A stretch of 54,567 bases of DNA from Limnohabitans sp. GTDB taxonomy: Bacteria > Bacteroidota > Bacteroidia > Flavobacteriales > Flavobacteriaceae. Location: the NCBI GenBank assembly GCA_030053945.1, contig JASGCW010000020.1, positions 1-54,567 of the forward strand. The letters are read 5' to 3'. Positions 33,585-43,712 of the stretch are shown piece after piece; position 1 is the stretch's first letter; each line of letters starts with the position of its first letter. The position numbers were made by a program, and so were the translations under genes. The notes beneath the pieces are model-generated. The model saw only the letters and a list, made by a program, of their open reading frames with translations, ran no database searches and was not told the origin of the DNA.

Positions 33585-36500
33585 TTATTCTGATAACCAT
33601 TTCAATAATATATTTTCAAAAATATCTTTATTTATAGGTTTAGATATATAATCATTCATACCTGATTCTATACATTTTTCTCTTTCTCCTTGTATAATTC
33701 CAGCAGTAAGTGCGATAATAGGTATCTCTGTATTTATTTTTCTAATTTCTAGAGCTGTTTCATAACCATTCAATACGGGCATTTGTATATCTAGCAATAT
33801 AATATCAAGTGCAACTTCATTAAAAACATCCAAACATTTTTGACCATTTACAGCTTCATAAATTTGAGCTTGCGGTAAAATCTTTTTTATGAGTGTACGA
33901 GCAAGCATCATATTAATTTTATTGTCTTCTACAATCAAAATCTTTTTGTTAATTACTGACTGTTCCATAGGATTGATTGATAAGTTTTCATATTCTACTA
34001 ATACTTCGTTTGCATCACGACTAGGAATTATTTCATTTTCTGCTAGTGAGTTTTCAAATTTTAATTTTAAATCAAAATAAAACTTACTTCCTTTATTTAC
34101 ATTACTTTCTAACTGGATTTCGCTATCCATTAGTTTCAATAATCTCTGAGAGATTGCTAATCCTAAACCTGTACCACCGTATTTCCTCGTAGTTGAGTTA
34201 TCTTCTTGTGAAAATGGTTCGAAAATTTTAGAATGATTCACTTTTTTAATACCTATACCAGTGTCTAAAACAGTAAAACGAATAGTAATATACTTACTTT
34301 CCTTTTCTAGCTGTTCTAACTTTATTTCAACTTTACCTTTATTAGTAAATTTTATAGCATTAGAAACTAAATTTAGCAGTACCTGTTTTAATCTAAAACT
34401 ATCCAGAAATAAGATTTTAGGAATCTTTTCGTCAATAATTAGATTTAATTCTATGCTCTTCTTTGCAACATCAAAACGTAATATATCTAAAACTTGATTT
34501 ATTACTTCATAAATATTAACTTTTTCTAGACCTAACTCAATTTTACCTGTCTCAACTTTAGAAAAATCAAGTATATCATTAACGACATTTAATAAAACAT
34601 CTGCCGACTCGTTAACTGTTGTCACATACTCTTTTTGAAATGCTTCAAGTTTTGTTTCATTTAGTAAATCTGTAAAACCTATTATAGCATTAAGAGGAGT
34701 TCTAATCTCATGGCTCATATTAGCCAAAAATTCCGATTTAGTTTTATTAGCTTCTTCTGCAAGTTCACGAGCTTTAATCTCAGATTCTATAGCTTTACGT
34801 TCTGTAATATCTACAATAATTCCTTGAAGTAAAATTTCTTTTTTCTCATTTAAAATTGTATCCCCAAACTCTTCTACCCAGACTATTTCACCATCTTTTT
34901 TTACAATTCGATAAGAAACTCTAAACTGTCTATTTTCTGCAACAGCCAAGTTGTTTTCTTTTATTGTTTCGTCTCTTTCTTCTGGATGAATTAAATCTAC
35001 TAAAAACACCCTATCCTCTAAAAACTCCTCTTTGGTATAACCTGTGATTTTTGCAATTTCGTCATTAATATACAGCTTGGTAAATTTTTCATCAAAGCGT
35101 GATAAATAAACTGCACCAGGCATATTATTAGCTAATAATTTAAACTTTTGCTCACTTTCTAAAACCAATCTTTGATTTTCTATTCTTTCTATTGCATTAG
35201 AAATATTATTAGCTAAAATTTGAAGCACTTCAATTTCATCCGAAGTCCATTTTCTTGTACTTGTACAATCATCAAAACCTATAGATGCATAAAATTGTTT
35301 CTTTACAAATATTGGAAAAATTAGTATTGTATTAATATTTTGCTTTCTTAATCTAGTTCTGACTACTTCATTATCTATATCATCTATATCCGATTGAAAT
35401 ATTTTATTGCTTGAAAGTGGCTCAACAAACATCCAATTATCTTTATGAGCCATTGCTTGTAGCTTAGGGTTATCTATTTGCGGAACAATCCCTTTACTAT
35501 CGTTGGTCCATTCAAACTTAATAGACATAGTCTTTGCTTTTGCATCATTTTCAAAATATGAAATTCTATCCACATTTGTTGCTCTTCCAATAATGGAAAA
35601 AATTTCAGGGATAAATTCATTTACATCATTATTTTTTAGAATGATTTCTGAAGATTTTGCTATGGCCGATAAAATTTTAGTTTTTAAGGCAAGTTTGTTT
35701 TCTGATACTTTTCTCTTCTCTGATTCTATGGCTATGGCAACAATTTCAGAAATAGATCTAGAAAAATTAATATCATCTGCATCCCATCTTCTTATTTGTG
35801 TTGTTGATTCAAAACACAAAATAGAGTCCAAAACTCCATTTACCATCACAGGTAAATCTAACATAGATTTGATATTATTGTCAGGAAAATAATCATCAAC
35901 AAATTCTCTTGTTGATTCTGATTCATAAACATTTGAAGCAACAATTATGTTATCCTTTTCTAATGCTTCAAAATAATTAGGACTTTCTTTTCTTACAGTT
36001 TTAAACCCTCCCGAAAAAGAATTACTTTTTAATTCATATAAAGAAACACATTCTAATTCTTCATATTTATAAATCCAGTAACTAATCCTCTCTATACCGG
36101 AACCTTGAGATGCTAAACTCAAAATATCATTTATTTTTTCTAAAAAAGTCTCTTTATAATCATATTGTTTGCCATAAAGCGCATTTACAACTTGATTGAA
36201 ATCTGAAAGTTTCTGTTGTCGTTTTTGTTCTTCAATTTCAAGATTCTTATACGCTGTAATATCTCTAGCGATAGCAACATAACTTATTATATTCCCCACG
36301 CTATTTTTAGTTAAGGTAACTTTTTGAGAAACCCATAACTTTACACCATCTTTTTTAATAATTGGGAATTCAATATACGGGACCTCCATTAGATCCTTGG
36401 GAATATTTAAGTAATACTGAAGTACCACATCAAGGTAGTCTTTATCGACAAAGTCGGAAAAATGCCTACCTAAAAGTTGATCATTTTCATACCCTAGTAG

Positions 36501-37583
36501 TTTTTTTGTGAATGGGTTCACAAAAGTAAAAAGCCCTCTTTTATTTGTCTCAAAAATAATGTCTGATGCAGATTCAACTAATTTTTGGTATTGATTTTGA
36601 ACCTCTACCTGTTCTGTTACATCTTGACCAATTCCTAGATATATTTCAGACGAATATTTAGAATCTTTCCATTGAATATATTTATAAGTACCGTTTTTAC
36701 ATTGTAATTTACGTATATATAAATTTGGATTTATATCATAGTTAACAGTAGTAAATTCAGTATCTTTTGTTAGTTGCCAAAAATTGAAACCTTTTACTTC
36801 TTCTGGTTTATATCCTAAAATATCAAATATCGTATCACTACAGTAAATTACTTCACCTTTCAAATTTACTGCTATTACAAGTGACGTACCTTTATTAACA
36901 ATATTGTCAACAAATATAAAATTATCCTTTGTTCTTAAATTAACTATATATCTCAAATGATTGATAACTGCAACTAAAAATGTTGAAGAAAGCATTATTA
37001 CAAAGAAAACTTTATTTATTATTTCCACATAATACAATCCTACAATTAGCAATAAAGTAAATATCACATAAAACCAATATTCGCGTATGGATTTGAAAAT
37101 GCTATAGGAAAGCACATTTAAAATTATAAAATCTGAATAAGTTGAAATATATTGAGGTGTTACTACTATTCTATAAAATGTTAATCCATAATACAATAGA
37201 AACATTATTATAAAGAAAGTTCTAATATTATTGTAAACAAAAGAAATCTTTTGACTTAAATAATAGATGATTATTAAACTGAAACCAAAGATTAAATTAA
37301 ATTCAAATGATTCTTTTTCTCTAAGATTAAAAAATTCAATTATAAATTGAATCAGAGGAAAGGCAACTCCAAAATATAAAAAATAAAGAGCATATTGCTC
37401 ATTTGTGTTTTCTATATCTGAGTTTTTTTTGATTACATCATTATTTATTAATATTACTTTTTTATACCCATAAATAAGAATAAGAAGTATGCAAGAAAAA
37501 AACAAAAGCATAAACCACCAAGTATGATATATCAAATATCTTTGGTTCTCAAATAAAACGTTTATGATAAAGGTATTTTTCAA
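33585..37583 (-). CDS. Large membrane hybrid histidine kinase with PAS and GAF sensors
   Basis: 1332 residues from a TTG at 37583; an ATG at 37508 (residue 26) is the alternative start. Residues ~1-215 hold six to seven membrane helices. Then PAS domains at about 230-330 ([18 protein letters not shown]) and 335-450, two GAF domains (about 465-640 and 650-805), and a third PAS (810-930). The transmitter has the H-box [12 protein letters not shown] (phospho-His958) and N-box LVSNAIKFT, with [13 protein letters not shown]. The C-terminal receiver has ILLDIQMP (phospho-Asp1265). It is a hybrid kinase with an inner-membrane sensor. The signal and partner regulator are unknown. It lies 36 bases after the glycosyltransferase gene and may be co-transcribed. 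Confidence 0.9.
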   Translation of the reverse strand: MKNTFIINVLFENQRYLIYHTWWFMLLFFSCILLILIYGYKKVILINNDVIKKNSDIENTNEQYALYFLYFGVAFPLIQFIIEFFNLREKESFEFNLIFGFSLIIIYYLSQKISFVYNNIRTFFIIMFLLYYGLTFYRIVVTPQYISTYSDFIILNVLSYSIFKSIREYWFYVIFTLLLIVGLYYVEIINKVFFVIMLSSTFLVAVINHLRYIVNLRTKDNFIFVDNIVNKGTSLVIAVNLKGEVIYCSDTIFDILGYKPEEVKGFNFWQLTKDTEFTTVNYDINPNLYIRKLQCKNGTYKYIQWKDSKYSSEIYLGIGQDVTEQVEVQNQYQKLVESASDIIFETNKRGLFTFVNPFTKKLLGYENDQLLGRHFSDFVDKDYLDVVLQYYLNIPKDLMEVPYIEFPIIKKDGVKLWVSQKVTLTKNSVGNIISYVAIARDITAYKNLEIEEQKRQQKLSDFNQVVNALYGKQYDYKETFLEKINDILSLASQGSGIERISYWIYKYEELECVSLYELKSNSFSGGFKTVRKESPNYFEALEKDNIIVASNVYESESTREFVDDYFPDNNIKSMLDLPVMVNGVLDSILCFESTTQIRRWDADDINFSRSISEIVAIAIESEKRKVSENKLALKTKILSAIAKSSEIILKNNDVNEFIPEIFSIIGRATNVDRISYFENDAKAKTMSIKFEWTNDSKGIVPQIDNPKLQAMAHKDNWMFVEPLSSNKIFQSDIDDIDNEVVRTRLRKQNINTILIFPIFVKKQFYASIGFDDCTSTRKWTSDEIEVLQILANNISNAIERIENQRLVLESEQKFKLLANNMPGAVYLSRFDEKFTKLYINDEIAKITGYTKEEFLEDRVFLVDLIHPEERDETIKENNLAVAENRQFRVSYRIVKKDGEIVWVEEFGDTILNEKKEILLQGIIVDITERKAIESEIKARELAEEANKTKSEFLANMSHEIRTPLNAIIGFTDLLNETKLEAFQKEYVTTVNESADVLLNVVNDILDFSKVETGKIELGLEKVNIYEVINQVLDILRFDVAKKSIELNLIIDEKIPKILFLDSFRLKQVLLNLVSNAIKFTNKGKVEIKLEQLEKESKYITIRFTVLDTGIGIKKVNHSKIFEPFSQEDNSTTRKYGGTGLGLAISQRLLKLMDSEIQLESNVNKGSKFYFDLKLKFENSLAENEIIPSRDANEVLVEYENLSINPMEQSVINKKILIVEDNKINMMLARTLIKKILPQAQIYEAVNGQKCLDVFNEVALDIILLDIQMPVLNGYETALEIRKINTEIPIIALTAGIIQGEREKCIESGMNDYISKPINKDIFENILLKWLSE

Positions 37584-37619
37584 AAAAGTTTTTTACAGAT
37601 TAAAAATAATAAAAATAAA

Positions 37620-38852
37620 TTAATTTTCAGAATTCAAACTATTCTTTAGTTCAATCCATTTTGACATAAACTTCAAACTATTAAACTGATTTTGAACAAG
37701 TAACCTTCCAGTAAAATTAAATTTCCTTGCTTTTTTATAATTACTTAACAAGTATGCTATTCTTACATTCAAATCCGAATTGTAAATTTCTTTATTAAAC
37801 TTAGAACGTACAACAGCTTCTCCATTTAACTGAAATTTAGCCCATAAATTTTCATTAGTATAGGTTAAAATTGCTTTTTCACAAAAATCAACTTCATCGT
37901 TACAAATAAAACCATTCCAATTTTCATATGTTGCTATTCCTTCAGAACCTATTTTAGTGGTAATACTTGGAGTTCCATTCACCATTGCTTCAAGCAATTT
38001 ACCTTTTATACCTGCCCCAAAACGAAGTGGGGCTAATAATACTTTTGACTTTTCTAATACTTCAAAAGCATCTACAGCCCTACCCTTTATTAGAAAACCT
38101 TCTCGCTCGTTATGCAATTGCTCCACTTTTTGAGAAGAATAGGCACCATAAACATTCAATTTAGCTTCTGGTAATTTATTTTTTATATTTTTCCAAATAC
38201 TCTTCAATTGCAAAACAGCATCATAGTTAGGGGCGTGCAAAAAATTGCCAATAAAAACAAAATCTTTTCGCTCTTTAAAAGACAGATAATTAGATTTTTG
38301 ATCATAAAACATTGGCAAATAAAATAACAAGGATTCATCTATTTTGAAAGTATTTTGCAATAATTCCATTTCAAAATCAGAAATAATCAAAGATAAATCA
38401 CATCGGTATATACTCGCAACTTCTCTCAAAGCAGCATCTTCATTCAAAATATCATCAACTATAAAATCAGAATTATTTTTTATGGCTTGTTGACGTGCAT
38501 AGCGCAAACAATGTAAATCTTCTGTATCCAAAATTCGTATGGCATCAGGACAATTTTCAATTACTCTCCAACCAAATTGCTCTTCAGAAATAAATCTGTC
38601 AAACAAAACTATACTTGGATTTAAAGTACGAACAAATTCATCAAAAGAAGAATCATTTAATTGTATTTGAACTGTTTGAATATGTAGAGTACTCAAATCA
38701 AAAGAGTAATCTCCTGTTTGAGCCGCAGAAGCAAATGTAATTTCAAAAGATTGTTCCTGGAACAACTCTATTAATTGCAGCATTCTAGTACCAGCAGCAG
38801 ATGATTTAGGCTCAGGCCAAACTAACCCAATTATTAAAATCTTTTTTTTCAA
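37620..38852 (-). CDS. Glycosyltransferase (GT4/GT1-like)
   Basis: 410 residues from a likely TTG start at 38852 (MKKKILIIGLVWPEPKSSAAG); no ATG fits, and a -7-like box lies at 38869-38876, so the longer reading to 38879 would begin upstream of the promoter. It has a GT-B fold: an N-terminal acceptor domain with the phosphate-binding loop VWPEPKSSAAGTRML and a C-terminal nucleotide-sugar domain with FIGNFLHAPNYDAVLQLKSIW, APLRFGAGIKGKLLEAMVNG and TKIGSEGIATYENWNGF (donor-binding Glu). Donor and acceptor are unknown. No other polysaccharide gene is nearby. Possibly the lead gene of an operon with the PAS/GAF kinase. Confidence 0.85.
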   Translation of the reverse strand: MKKKILIIGLVWPEPKSSAAGTRMLQLIELFQEQSFEITFASAAQTGDYSFDLSTLHIQTVQIQLNDSSFDEFVRTLNPSIVLFDRFISEEQFGWRVIENCPDAIRILDTEDLHCLRYARQQAIKNNSDFIVDDILNEDAALREVASIYRCDLSLIISDFEMELLQNTFKIDESLLFYLPMFYDQKSNYLSFKERKDFVFIGNFLHAPNYDAVLQLKSIWKNIKNKLPEAKLNVYGAYSSQKVEQLHNEREGFLIKGRAVDAFEVLEKSKVLLAPLRFGAGIKGKLLEAMVNGTPSITTKIGSEGIATYENWNGFICNDEVDFCEKAILTYTNENLWAKFQLNGEAVVRSKFNKEIYNSDLNVRIAYLLSNYKKARKFNFTGRLLVQNQFNSLKFMSKWIELKNSLNSEN

Positions 38853-38868
38853 AACGATCAATTTTATG

Positions 38869-38876
38869 CAAAATAA
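38869..38876 (-). promoter_or_regulatory. Putative -7 box of the glycosyltransferase gene
   Basis: The minus strand reads TTATTTTG, one mismatch to TAnnTTTG, 16 bases before the TTG at 38852. It favours that start. Confidence 0.4.
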
Positions 38877-38902
38877 CAACTATAATTTAGTACTAAAAAA
38901 TG

Positions 38903-38910
38903 TAATTTTG
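38903..38910 (+). promoter_or_regulatory. Promoter -7 box of miaE
   Basis: TAATTTTG matches TAnnTTTG exactly, 18 bases before the ATG at 38929. Together with the box at 38869-38876 it forms a compact divergent promoter region of 76 bases. Confidence 0.55.
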
Positions 38911-38928
38911 CAGTTCAATCTTGAAAAT

Positions 38929-39510
38929 ATGTTAGGATTAAAATTAAAAACAGACCCAAGATGGGCAAACATAGCTGAAGGAAACCTTGCAGAAATTCTG
39001 TCAGATCATGCTTGGTGTGAGCAAAAAGCTGCAACAAATGCCATTAATCTTATTATTAATAATTCAGAAAAAGAAGATTTAGTTTCTGAAATGACAAAAA
39101 TTGCTATAGAGGAAATGGATCATTTTAGAATGGTTCACGACATTATAAAAGAAAGAAATTACGAATTTAGCCGTGAACGAAAAGACGACTATGTAGGTTT
39201 ATTAACTAAATTCTTAAGAAAAGACGGTAGTCGTGAGCAATCTATGATAGACAGATTATTATTTGCCGCTATGATTGAAGCAAGAAGCTGTGAACGATTT
39301 AAAGTACTTTCTGAAAACATTAAAGATGAAGAACTAGCTGTTTTTTATCGTGAATTAATGATTTCTGAAGCAAATCATTACACTACTTTTTTACATTTTG
39401 CCAGAAAATATGGTGAAAGAGAATATGTAGATAAACGATGGAAGGAATGGATTGATTATGAAGAAAGTATCATTATAAACTTTGGAAAAAAAGAAACTAT
39501 GCATGGTTAG
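38929..39510 (+). CDS. miaE: tRNA-(ms2io6A)-hydroxylase MiaE
   Basis: 193 residues from the ATG at 38929 (MLGLKLKTDPRWANIAEGNLAEIL); an in-frame ATG at 38866 is before the promoter box and is rejected. A four-helix diiron protein with ligand motifs EEMDHFRM (ExxH), EARSCERF and SEANHYTTF (ExxH). MiaE uses O2 to hydroxylate the isopentenyl group of ms2i6A-37 in tRNA; Bacteroidota homologues are annotated this way but have been less studied than the enterobacterial enzyme. MiaA and MiaB are not in the window. A strong terminator follows. Confidence 0.9.
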   Translation: MLGLKLKTDPRWANIAEGNLAEILSDHAWCEQKAATNAINLIINNSEKEDLVSEMTKIAIEEMDHFRMVHDIIKERNYEFSRERKDDYVGLLTKFLRKDGSREQSMIDRLLFAAMIEARSCERFKVLSENIKDEELAVFYRELMISEANHYTTFLHFARKYGEREYVDKRWKEWIDYEESIIINFGKKETMHG

Positions 39511-39514
39511 TATT

Positions 39515-39547
39515 AAAAAGCATTCAAAAATTTTGAATGCTTTTTTT
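39515..39547 (+). terminator. Terminator of miaE
   Basis: Arms AAAAAGCATTCAAAA (39515-39529) and TTTTGAATGCTTTTT (39531-39545) are complementary, followed by further Ts. Confidence 0.85.
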
Positions 39548-39602
39548 GTAACAATTACTTCATTAGAATTACTTATAATAATAAACTTAAAAAATTATAA
39601 TC

Positions 39603-40406
39603 ATGCAAGCACACGAAATTGATTACCATATTTATGGTGAAGAAATGCAATATGTCGAAATAGAATTAGATCCACAAGAAATAGTTGTAGCTGAAGCTGG
39701 CAGCTTTATGATGATGGATAATGGAATAAAAATGGAAACCATCTTTGGCGATGGTTCAGCAAACCAAGGAAGTGGCATATTCGGAAAATTATTAAGTGCC
39801 GGTAAAAGAGTTTTGACTGGAGAAAGCTTATTTATGACTGCGTATCAAAATCAAGACTCAGGAAAAAGAAAAGTATCATTTGCATCACCATATCCAGGGA
39901 AAATTGTAGCTATAGATTTAATGCAATACGGAGGAAAATTTATATGTCAAAAAGATTCTTTCTTATGTGCTGCCAAAGGAGTTTCTGTAGGAATTGAATT
40001 TTCAAAAAAATTAGGTACTGGATTATTTGGAGGTGAAGGTTTTATTATGCAAAAAATAGAAGGCGACGGAATGGCATTTGTTCATTCTGGAGGTACACTA
40101 GCACGTAAAGAACTACAGGCGGGTGAAGTATTAAAAGTCGATACTGGATGCATTGTAGGCTTCACAAAAGACATAGATTATGATATTGAATTTATTGGAG
40201 GTATAAAAAATACGATTTTTGGTGGTGAAGGAATGTTTTATGCTACTCTTCGTGGTCCTGGTATTGTGTACATACAATCGTTACCATTTAGTAGATTAGC
40301 CGACAGAATTATTGCAGCGGCTCCTAGAGCTGGAGGTTCAGGACGAGAAGAAGGAAGTTTATTAGGTGGAATAGGAAGACTATTAGACGGAGATAATGGA
40401 TTTTAA
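39603..40406 (+). CDS. TIGR00266 family protein (AIM24-like)
   Basis: 267 residues, soluble. It shows the TIGR00266 features: an opening [80 protein letters not shown], the closing 'FVHSGGTL' and [22 protein letters not shown] repeats, and a glycine-rich C terminus ([16 protein letters not shown]). The family is a beta-rich fold related to yeast AIM24; its function in bacteria is undefined. It is a single gene between miaE and the DoxX pair, ended by a bidirectional terminator. Confidence 0.9.
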   Translation: MQAHEIDYHIYGEEMQYVEIELDPQEIVVAEAGSFMMMDNGIKMETIFGDGSANQGSGIFGKLLSAGKRVLTGESLFMTAYQNQDSGKRKVSFASPYPGKIVAIDLMQYGGKFICQKDSFLCAAKGVSVGIEFSKKLGTGLFGGEGFIMQKIEGDGMAFVHSGGTLARKELQAGEVLKVDTGCIVGFTKDIDYDIEFIGGIKNTIFGGEGMFYATLRGPGIVYIQSLPFSRLADRIIAAAPRAGGSGREEGSLLGGIGRLLDGDNGF

Positions 40407-40411
40407 TACTA

Positions 40412-40445
40412 AAAAAGCCTTAAGAAAAAATTCTTAAGGCTTTTT
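40412..40445. terminator. Bidirectional terminator between the TIGR00266 and DoxX genes
   Basis: A 15-bp perfect stem (40412-40426 with 40431-40445) closes an AAAA loop, with A/T tracts on both sides. Confidence 0.88.
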
Positions 40446-40468
40446 AAATTAATAAAGTGGCTTTAAAA

Positions 40469-40891
40469 TTATACTTGCATATTTAAATAATAATCTGCTG
40501 AATTTTTTCCGCTTCCAAAAAAGAAGAAAAAAATAAAAACACCTAACATAACAAGTGCCAATACAAAGTTTTGAATTTCCATTTTTCCTGTAATATTGAT
40601 AATTGCTGCACCAATCAAAATCGGAATTTGAACCAAGATTACCCACCTTGTCAACAATCCTACAATTATCATTATTCCACCTACCACATTTAAAGCAACG
40701 ACTAAATGAACTAGAGCGATTCCTCCTCCAAATTTATTCAACTCTTCACTAAATAAGTCATAATACTCAGGTTCAGACATAAATGATAAACCTTTATAAA
40801 GCAAAAATACACCTGTCAAAACCCTTAAAAGATCAATTACAAAGTAAGAATGAGAATTTGCCCACTTATTCCATTTTTTAATTGTTTTCAT
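40469..40891 (-). CDS. DoxX family membrane protein, copy 1
   Basis: 140 residues from the ATG at 40891; an upstream start at 40945 would lie before the promoter box, and the trimmed length matches the neighbour exactly. Four membrane helices with the DoxX pattern: LLRVLTGVFLLYKGLSF, HLVVALNVVGGIMIIVGLLTRW, QIPILIGAAIIN and a final Phe-rich helix ending FFFGSGKNSADYYL. The family includes the small subunit of thiosulfate:quinone oxidoreductase and partners of superoxide defence, but no catalytic assignment is possible. It is paralogous to the 40985 gene upstream. Confidence 0.88.
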   Translation of the reverse strand: MKTIKKWNKWANSHSYFVIDLLRVLTGVFLLYKGLSFMSEPEYYDLFSEELNKFGGGIALVHLVVALNVVGGIMIIVGLLTRWVILVQIPILIGAAIINITGKMEIQNFVLALVMLGVFIFFFFFGSGKNSADYYLNMQV

Positions 40892-40923
40892 AATACAGGT
40901 AGTTTTGGCAAGTACCAAAATAC

Positions 40924-40931
40924 CAAAAATA
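40924..40931 (-). promoter_or_regulatory. Promoter -7 box of DoxX copy 1
   Basis: The minus strand reads TATTTTTG, an exact TAnnTTTG match, 32 bases before the ATG at 40891. Confidence 0.45.
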
Positions 40932-40984
40932 TATTTATTTAACAATTAAAAAAACATAAAAATAACTTTTTAACAGTTTACCTG

Positions 40985-41407
40985 TTATTGTTCCATCTTA
41001 AAATAATAATCAGCTGAATGTTTTCCACTACCATAAAACAAGAAGAAAACGCAAAACATAAGCAATAAAAAAGAGGCGAATAAATTACCATAATTCATCA
41101 CTCCGATAAAATTAATAAGGAAAGCTCCTATCAAAATTGGAATTTGTGCCATTATAGACCATCGTGTAAGTAAACCAAAAATTATCATTATCCCTCCCAT
41201 AATATGAGCAGCTGTTACATAATGAATTATAATCATTCCTCCTCCCATATTTTTGAGTGGTTCAATCAATTGTTGATAATAATCAGAATTTGTAATAAAG
41301 GAAATTCCCTTCCAAATTAAAAATGCTCCCAAAGACATTCTTAAAAAATCGAGCCAATAATAAGTATGCGCATTCGCCCACTTATTCAAACATTTAATTG
41401 TTTCCAT
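40985..41407 (-). CDS. DoxX family membrane protein, copy 2
   Basis: 140 residues, four membrane helices, clearly a paralogue of the 40469-40891 protein: both share LNKWAN/WNKWAN near the start, GGIMII.GLLTRW, QIPILIGA and the ending GSGK.SADYY. A tandem duplication followed by divergence is the simplest origin. It may be co-transcribed with copy 1 (93 bases apart), although copy 1 has its own promoter box. Function as for copy 1: unknown, inner membrane. Confidence 0.88.
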   Translation of the reverse strand: METIKCLNKWANAHTYYWLDFLRMSLGAFLIWKGISFITNSDYYQQLIEPLKNMGGGMIIIHYVTAAHIMGGIMIIFGLLTRWSIMAQIPILIGAFLINFIGVMNYGNLFASFLLLMFCVFFLFYGSGKHSADYYFKMEQ

Positions 41408-41470
41408 AGTTATTTAGTTTAGAATTACAATTGTAATTTACTAAATATTACAGAAATAAAGTGTTAAAAA

Positions 41471-43096
41471 TCAATATTTTATATAAAATACTTTTTTATC
41501 CGGTTGAATATCACTCAATGACTTTATTTTGCCCTCTAATTTTACCCAATTATTTGTTCCTAACACTCTAACTGATTTACCTCTAATTATTAAATCAATT
41601 GGCATTTCGAAATTAGGTTCTTCTGTTTTCCAACGCATTTCAAATTGTTCTCCGCTTTTACGTATTTCTAATTCTGGAATAGAAGTATATTTCAAATATT
41701 GGTTAAAAATTGATGTTAAATTCATCCCTGATTCCTTATTAAAGAAATCTATAACTGTTTGTGTGTCTATAATTTGATGACGATAAGTTTCTGTGTATTT
41801 TTTTAGTATGGCCCACCATTTATCTTTTCCAACCACATGACGAAGTGTATTTAACATATTAGCACCTTTATAATACATATCACCACTCCCCTCTTTATTT
41901 ACACCATAAGAACCAATAATAGGTCTGTCATTCGCTATATTGTTTTGTACACCTTGGCAATATTCCATTGCTTTATCATAACCAAACTCACATTCTAGAT
42001 AAACCACTTCAGAATACATGGTAAAAGCTTCATGAATCCACATATCAGCGATATCACGACTGGTAATACTATTTCCAAACCATTCGTGACCAGATTCATG
42101 AATGGTAATATAATCAAAAAGAAGACCTACTCCTGTACCTGACAAATCACTTCCCATATACCCTTTAAAATATCGGTTACCATAAGCGACTGCACTCTGA
42201 TGTTCCATTCCTAAATATGGTGTTTCAACCAGTTTATAACTATCTTCCTTAAAAGGATATTCGCCAAACTTAGACTGGAAACAATCCATCATAGGATGTA
42301 CTTCTTGAAAATGTGTTTTTGCCTTTTCTAAATTATCTCTCAAGACATAAAAATCTAAATCTAAACCTTTGTAGTTTTCGCCAAAATGCACATAATCTCC
42401 AATATTTAAGGTCACATCATAAGTATTTATTGGATTTTTAACTTCCCAATCCCAACGGGTAAACCCATTTTTTAAATCTTCATTACCCAGTAATTTTCCG
42501 TTAGAAACATTCATCAAACCATTAGGTACTGCTACTTTGATAGAAGCACCTCTATCAGGTTCATCACTTTGAGAATCTTTTACAGGATACCAACAACTAG
42601 CACCAAATCCTTGACAAGCTACCGCTACCCAAGGATTACCATTACCATCCTTAGTAAAAACAAATCCGCCATCCCAAGGTGCTCGTTTAGCTACCACCGG
42701 ATTTCCTGAATAATAAAATCTTATCTTGTATTCATTTCCTTTTTGAAGTACCAACGGAAAATCTATAAAGGTTGCAATTTCATCACGTTTGAAATTTAGT
42801 TTTTTCGAATTATAGATTATACTATCCACTTTGAGATTTTCAAATAAATCAATTTGGATTTTAGCTGTATTTTCAACTGTTTTAAAAGTAATATCATTAA
42901 AACCTTCAATAGCTCTTCTATCTATATCAACTTTAATATTCAAATCATAGCGTTGCACATCAAAACAGGTACGCTCAACTCTCAATCCCCCTTGAAGGGT
43001 ATCACGATGTGTAAAAAAATCTTTAGGAACGTTTAACTGAGCCGAAACTGAATTAACAACAAATAATATTACCAAGAAATTAACTATTTTCCTCAT
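41471..43096 (-). CDS. M1 family metallopeptidase (aminopeptidase N-like), secreted
   Basis: 541 residues with a signal peptide (ending near VSAQ). The zinc site is HESGHEWFGNS (His333, Glu334, His337) with the third ligand in WIHEAFTMYSE; the exopeptidase loop is GMEHQSAVAYG, where the usual GxMEN is GMEH. Glu318-type and Tyr-type catalytic residues are likely in YLGMEHQ and DMYYKGANML. The long C-terminal alpha-superhelix of full M1 enzymes is missing, as in the short M1 members of Bacteroidota. It is probably periplasmic or surface-exposed and trims peptides. The neighbouring 43174 gene is in the same direction but separated by a terminator. Confidence 0.92.
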   Translation of the reverse strand: MRKIVNFLVILFVVNSVSAQLNVPKDFFTHRDTLQGGLRVERTCFDVQRYDLNIKVDIDRRAIEGFNDITFKTVENTAKIQIDLFENLKVDSIIYNSKKLNFKRDEIATFIDFPLVLQKGNEYKIRFYYSGNPVVAKRAPWDGGFVFTKDGNGNPWVAVACQGFGASCWYPVKDSQSDEPDRGASIKVAVPNGLMNVSNGKLLGNEDLKNGFTRWDWEVKNPINTYDVTLNIGDYVHFGENYKGLDLDFYVLRDNLEKAKTHFQEVHPMMDCFQSKFGEYPFKEDSYKLVETPYLGMEHQSAVAYGNRYFKGYMGSDLSGTGVGLLFDYITIHESGHEWFGNSITSRDIADMWIHEAFTMYSEVVYLECEFGYDKAMEYCQGVQNNIANDRPIIGSYGVNKEGSGDMYYKGANMLNTLRHVVGKDKWWAILKKYTETYRHQIIDTQTVIDFFNKESGMNLTSIFNQYLKYTSIPELEIRKSGEQFEMRWKTEEPNFEMPIDLIIRGKSVRVLGTNNWVKLEGKIKSLSDIQPDKKVFYIKY

Positions 43097-43107
43097 TTTG
43101 ATATAAT

Positions 43108-43143
43108 AAAAAAATCTACCACGTAAAGTTAGTAGTAGATTTT
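43108..43143 (-). terminator. Terminator after the 43174 gene
   Basis: Stem AAAATCTACCAC (43111-43122) with GTAGTAGATTTT (43132-43143), one wobble; on the minus strand a U tract follows (A run 43108-43114). Confidence 0.75.
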
Positions 43144-43173
43144 GATTTTCTATGCTTTTTAAGAAAAGTTTAA

Positions 43174-43704
43174 TTATTGGTAAATCAATTCACTTGATTT
43201 AAAAACTTTACTCCACTTTTCTTCAAAAGCTTTGCTTATTGTTTTTTGCTTAATTCCAACAAGATTTACATACAAAGACGAGTCTCCTTGAATAATATAA
43301 TAAACTTGTGATTCTGGATTAGGATCATCTACATATTTTTCAACTTCAATTTTAAACAAAACCCATTTATGATTTGAATTTTCATTCTTTTCAATAATAG
43401 TTAGTTTAGCATCAGGCGCCTCTTTTTTTGTTTGTTCATAATATAAATTTACTGCAACATCCATAGAAAGATTTTTGACACCTTTTAAAGACATCATCGT
43501 TCCTATAATAGTCCATTTATCTAAACTTTCTTTCTCAGGAATTAATTCGACAAAATGAACTTTTTCATCTTCTTGATTATTCGCAACTTTCCATTTAAAT
43601 TCTTCAGGCCAATTAACTTTAAGATTTTCTATCTTACCTTGTGAAAAGACTGAAAAAGAAAAACTACAAAATAATACTACATATAAAATTTTAGTTTTCA
43701 TCAT
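43174..43704 (-). CDS. Secreted protein of unknown function
   Basis: 176 residues with a signal peptide ending at VFSQ (about residue 22). The start could be the first or second of two adjacent ATGs. Mature sequence: NLKVNWPEEFKWKVANNQEDEKVHFVELIPEKES, a Met-rich helix (IIGTMMSLKGVKNLSMDVAV), and a strand-rich end with WVLFKIEVEKYVDDPNPESQVYYI. No family recognised. Eight bases separate it from the carboxylase gene upstream, so it is very likely co-transcribed with it; whether the pairing is functional is unclear. Confidence 0.75.
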   Translation of the reverse strand: MMKTKILYVVLFCSFSFSVFSQGKIENLKVNWPEEFKWKVANNQEDEKVHFVELIPEKESLDKWTIIGTMMSLKGVKNLSMDVAVNLYYEQTKKEAPDAKLTIIEKNENSNHKWVLFKIEVEKYVDDPNPESQVYYIIQGDSSLYVNLVGIKQKTISKAFEEKWSKVFKSSELIYQ

Positions 43705-43712
43705 ACAATTAA

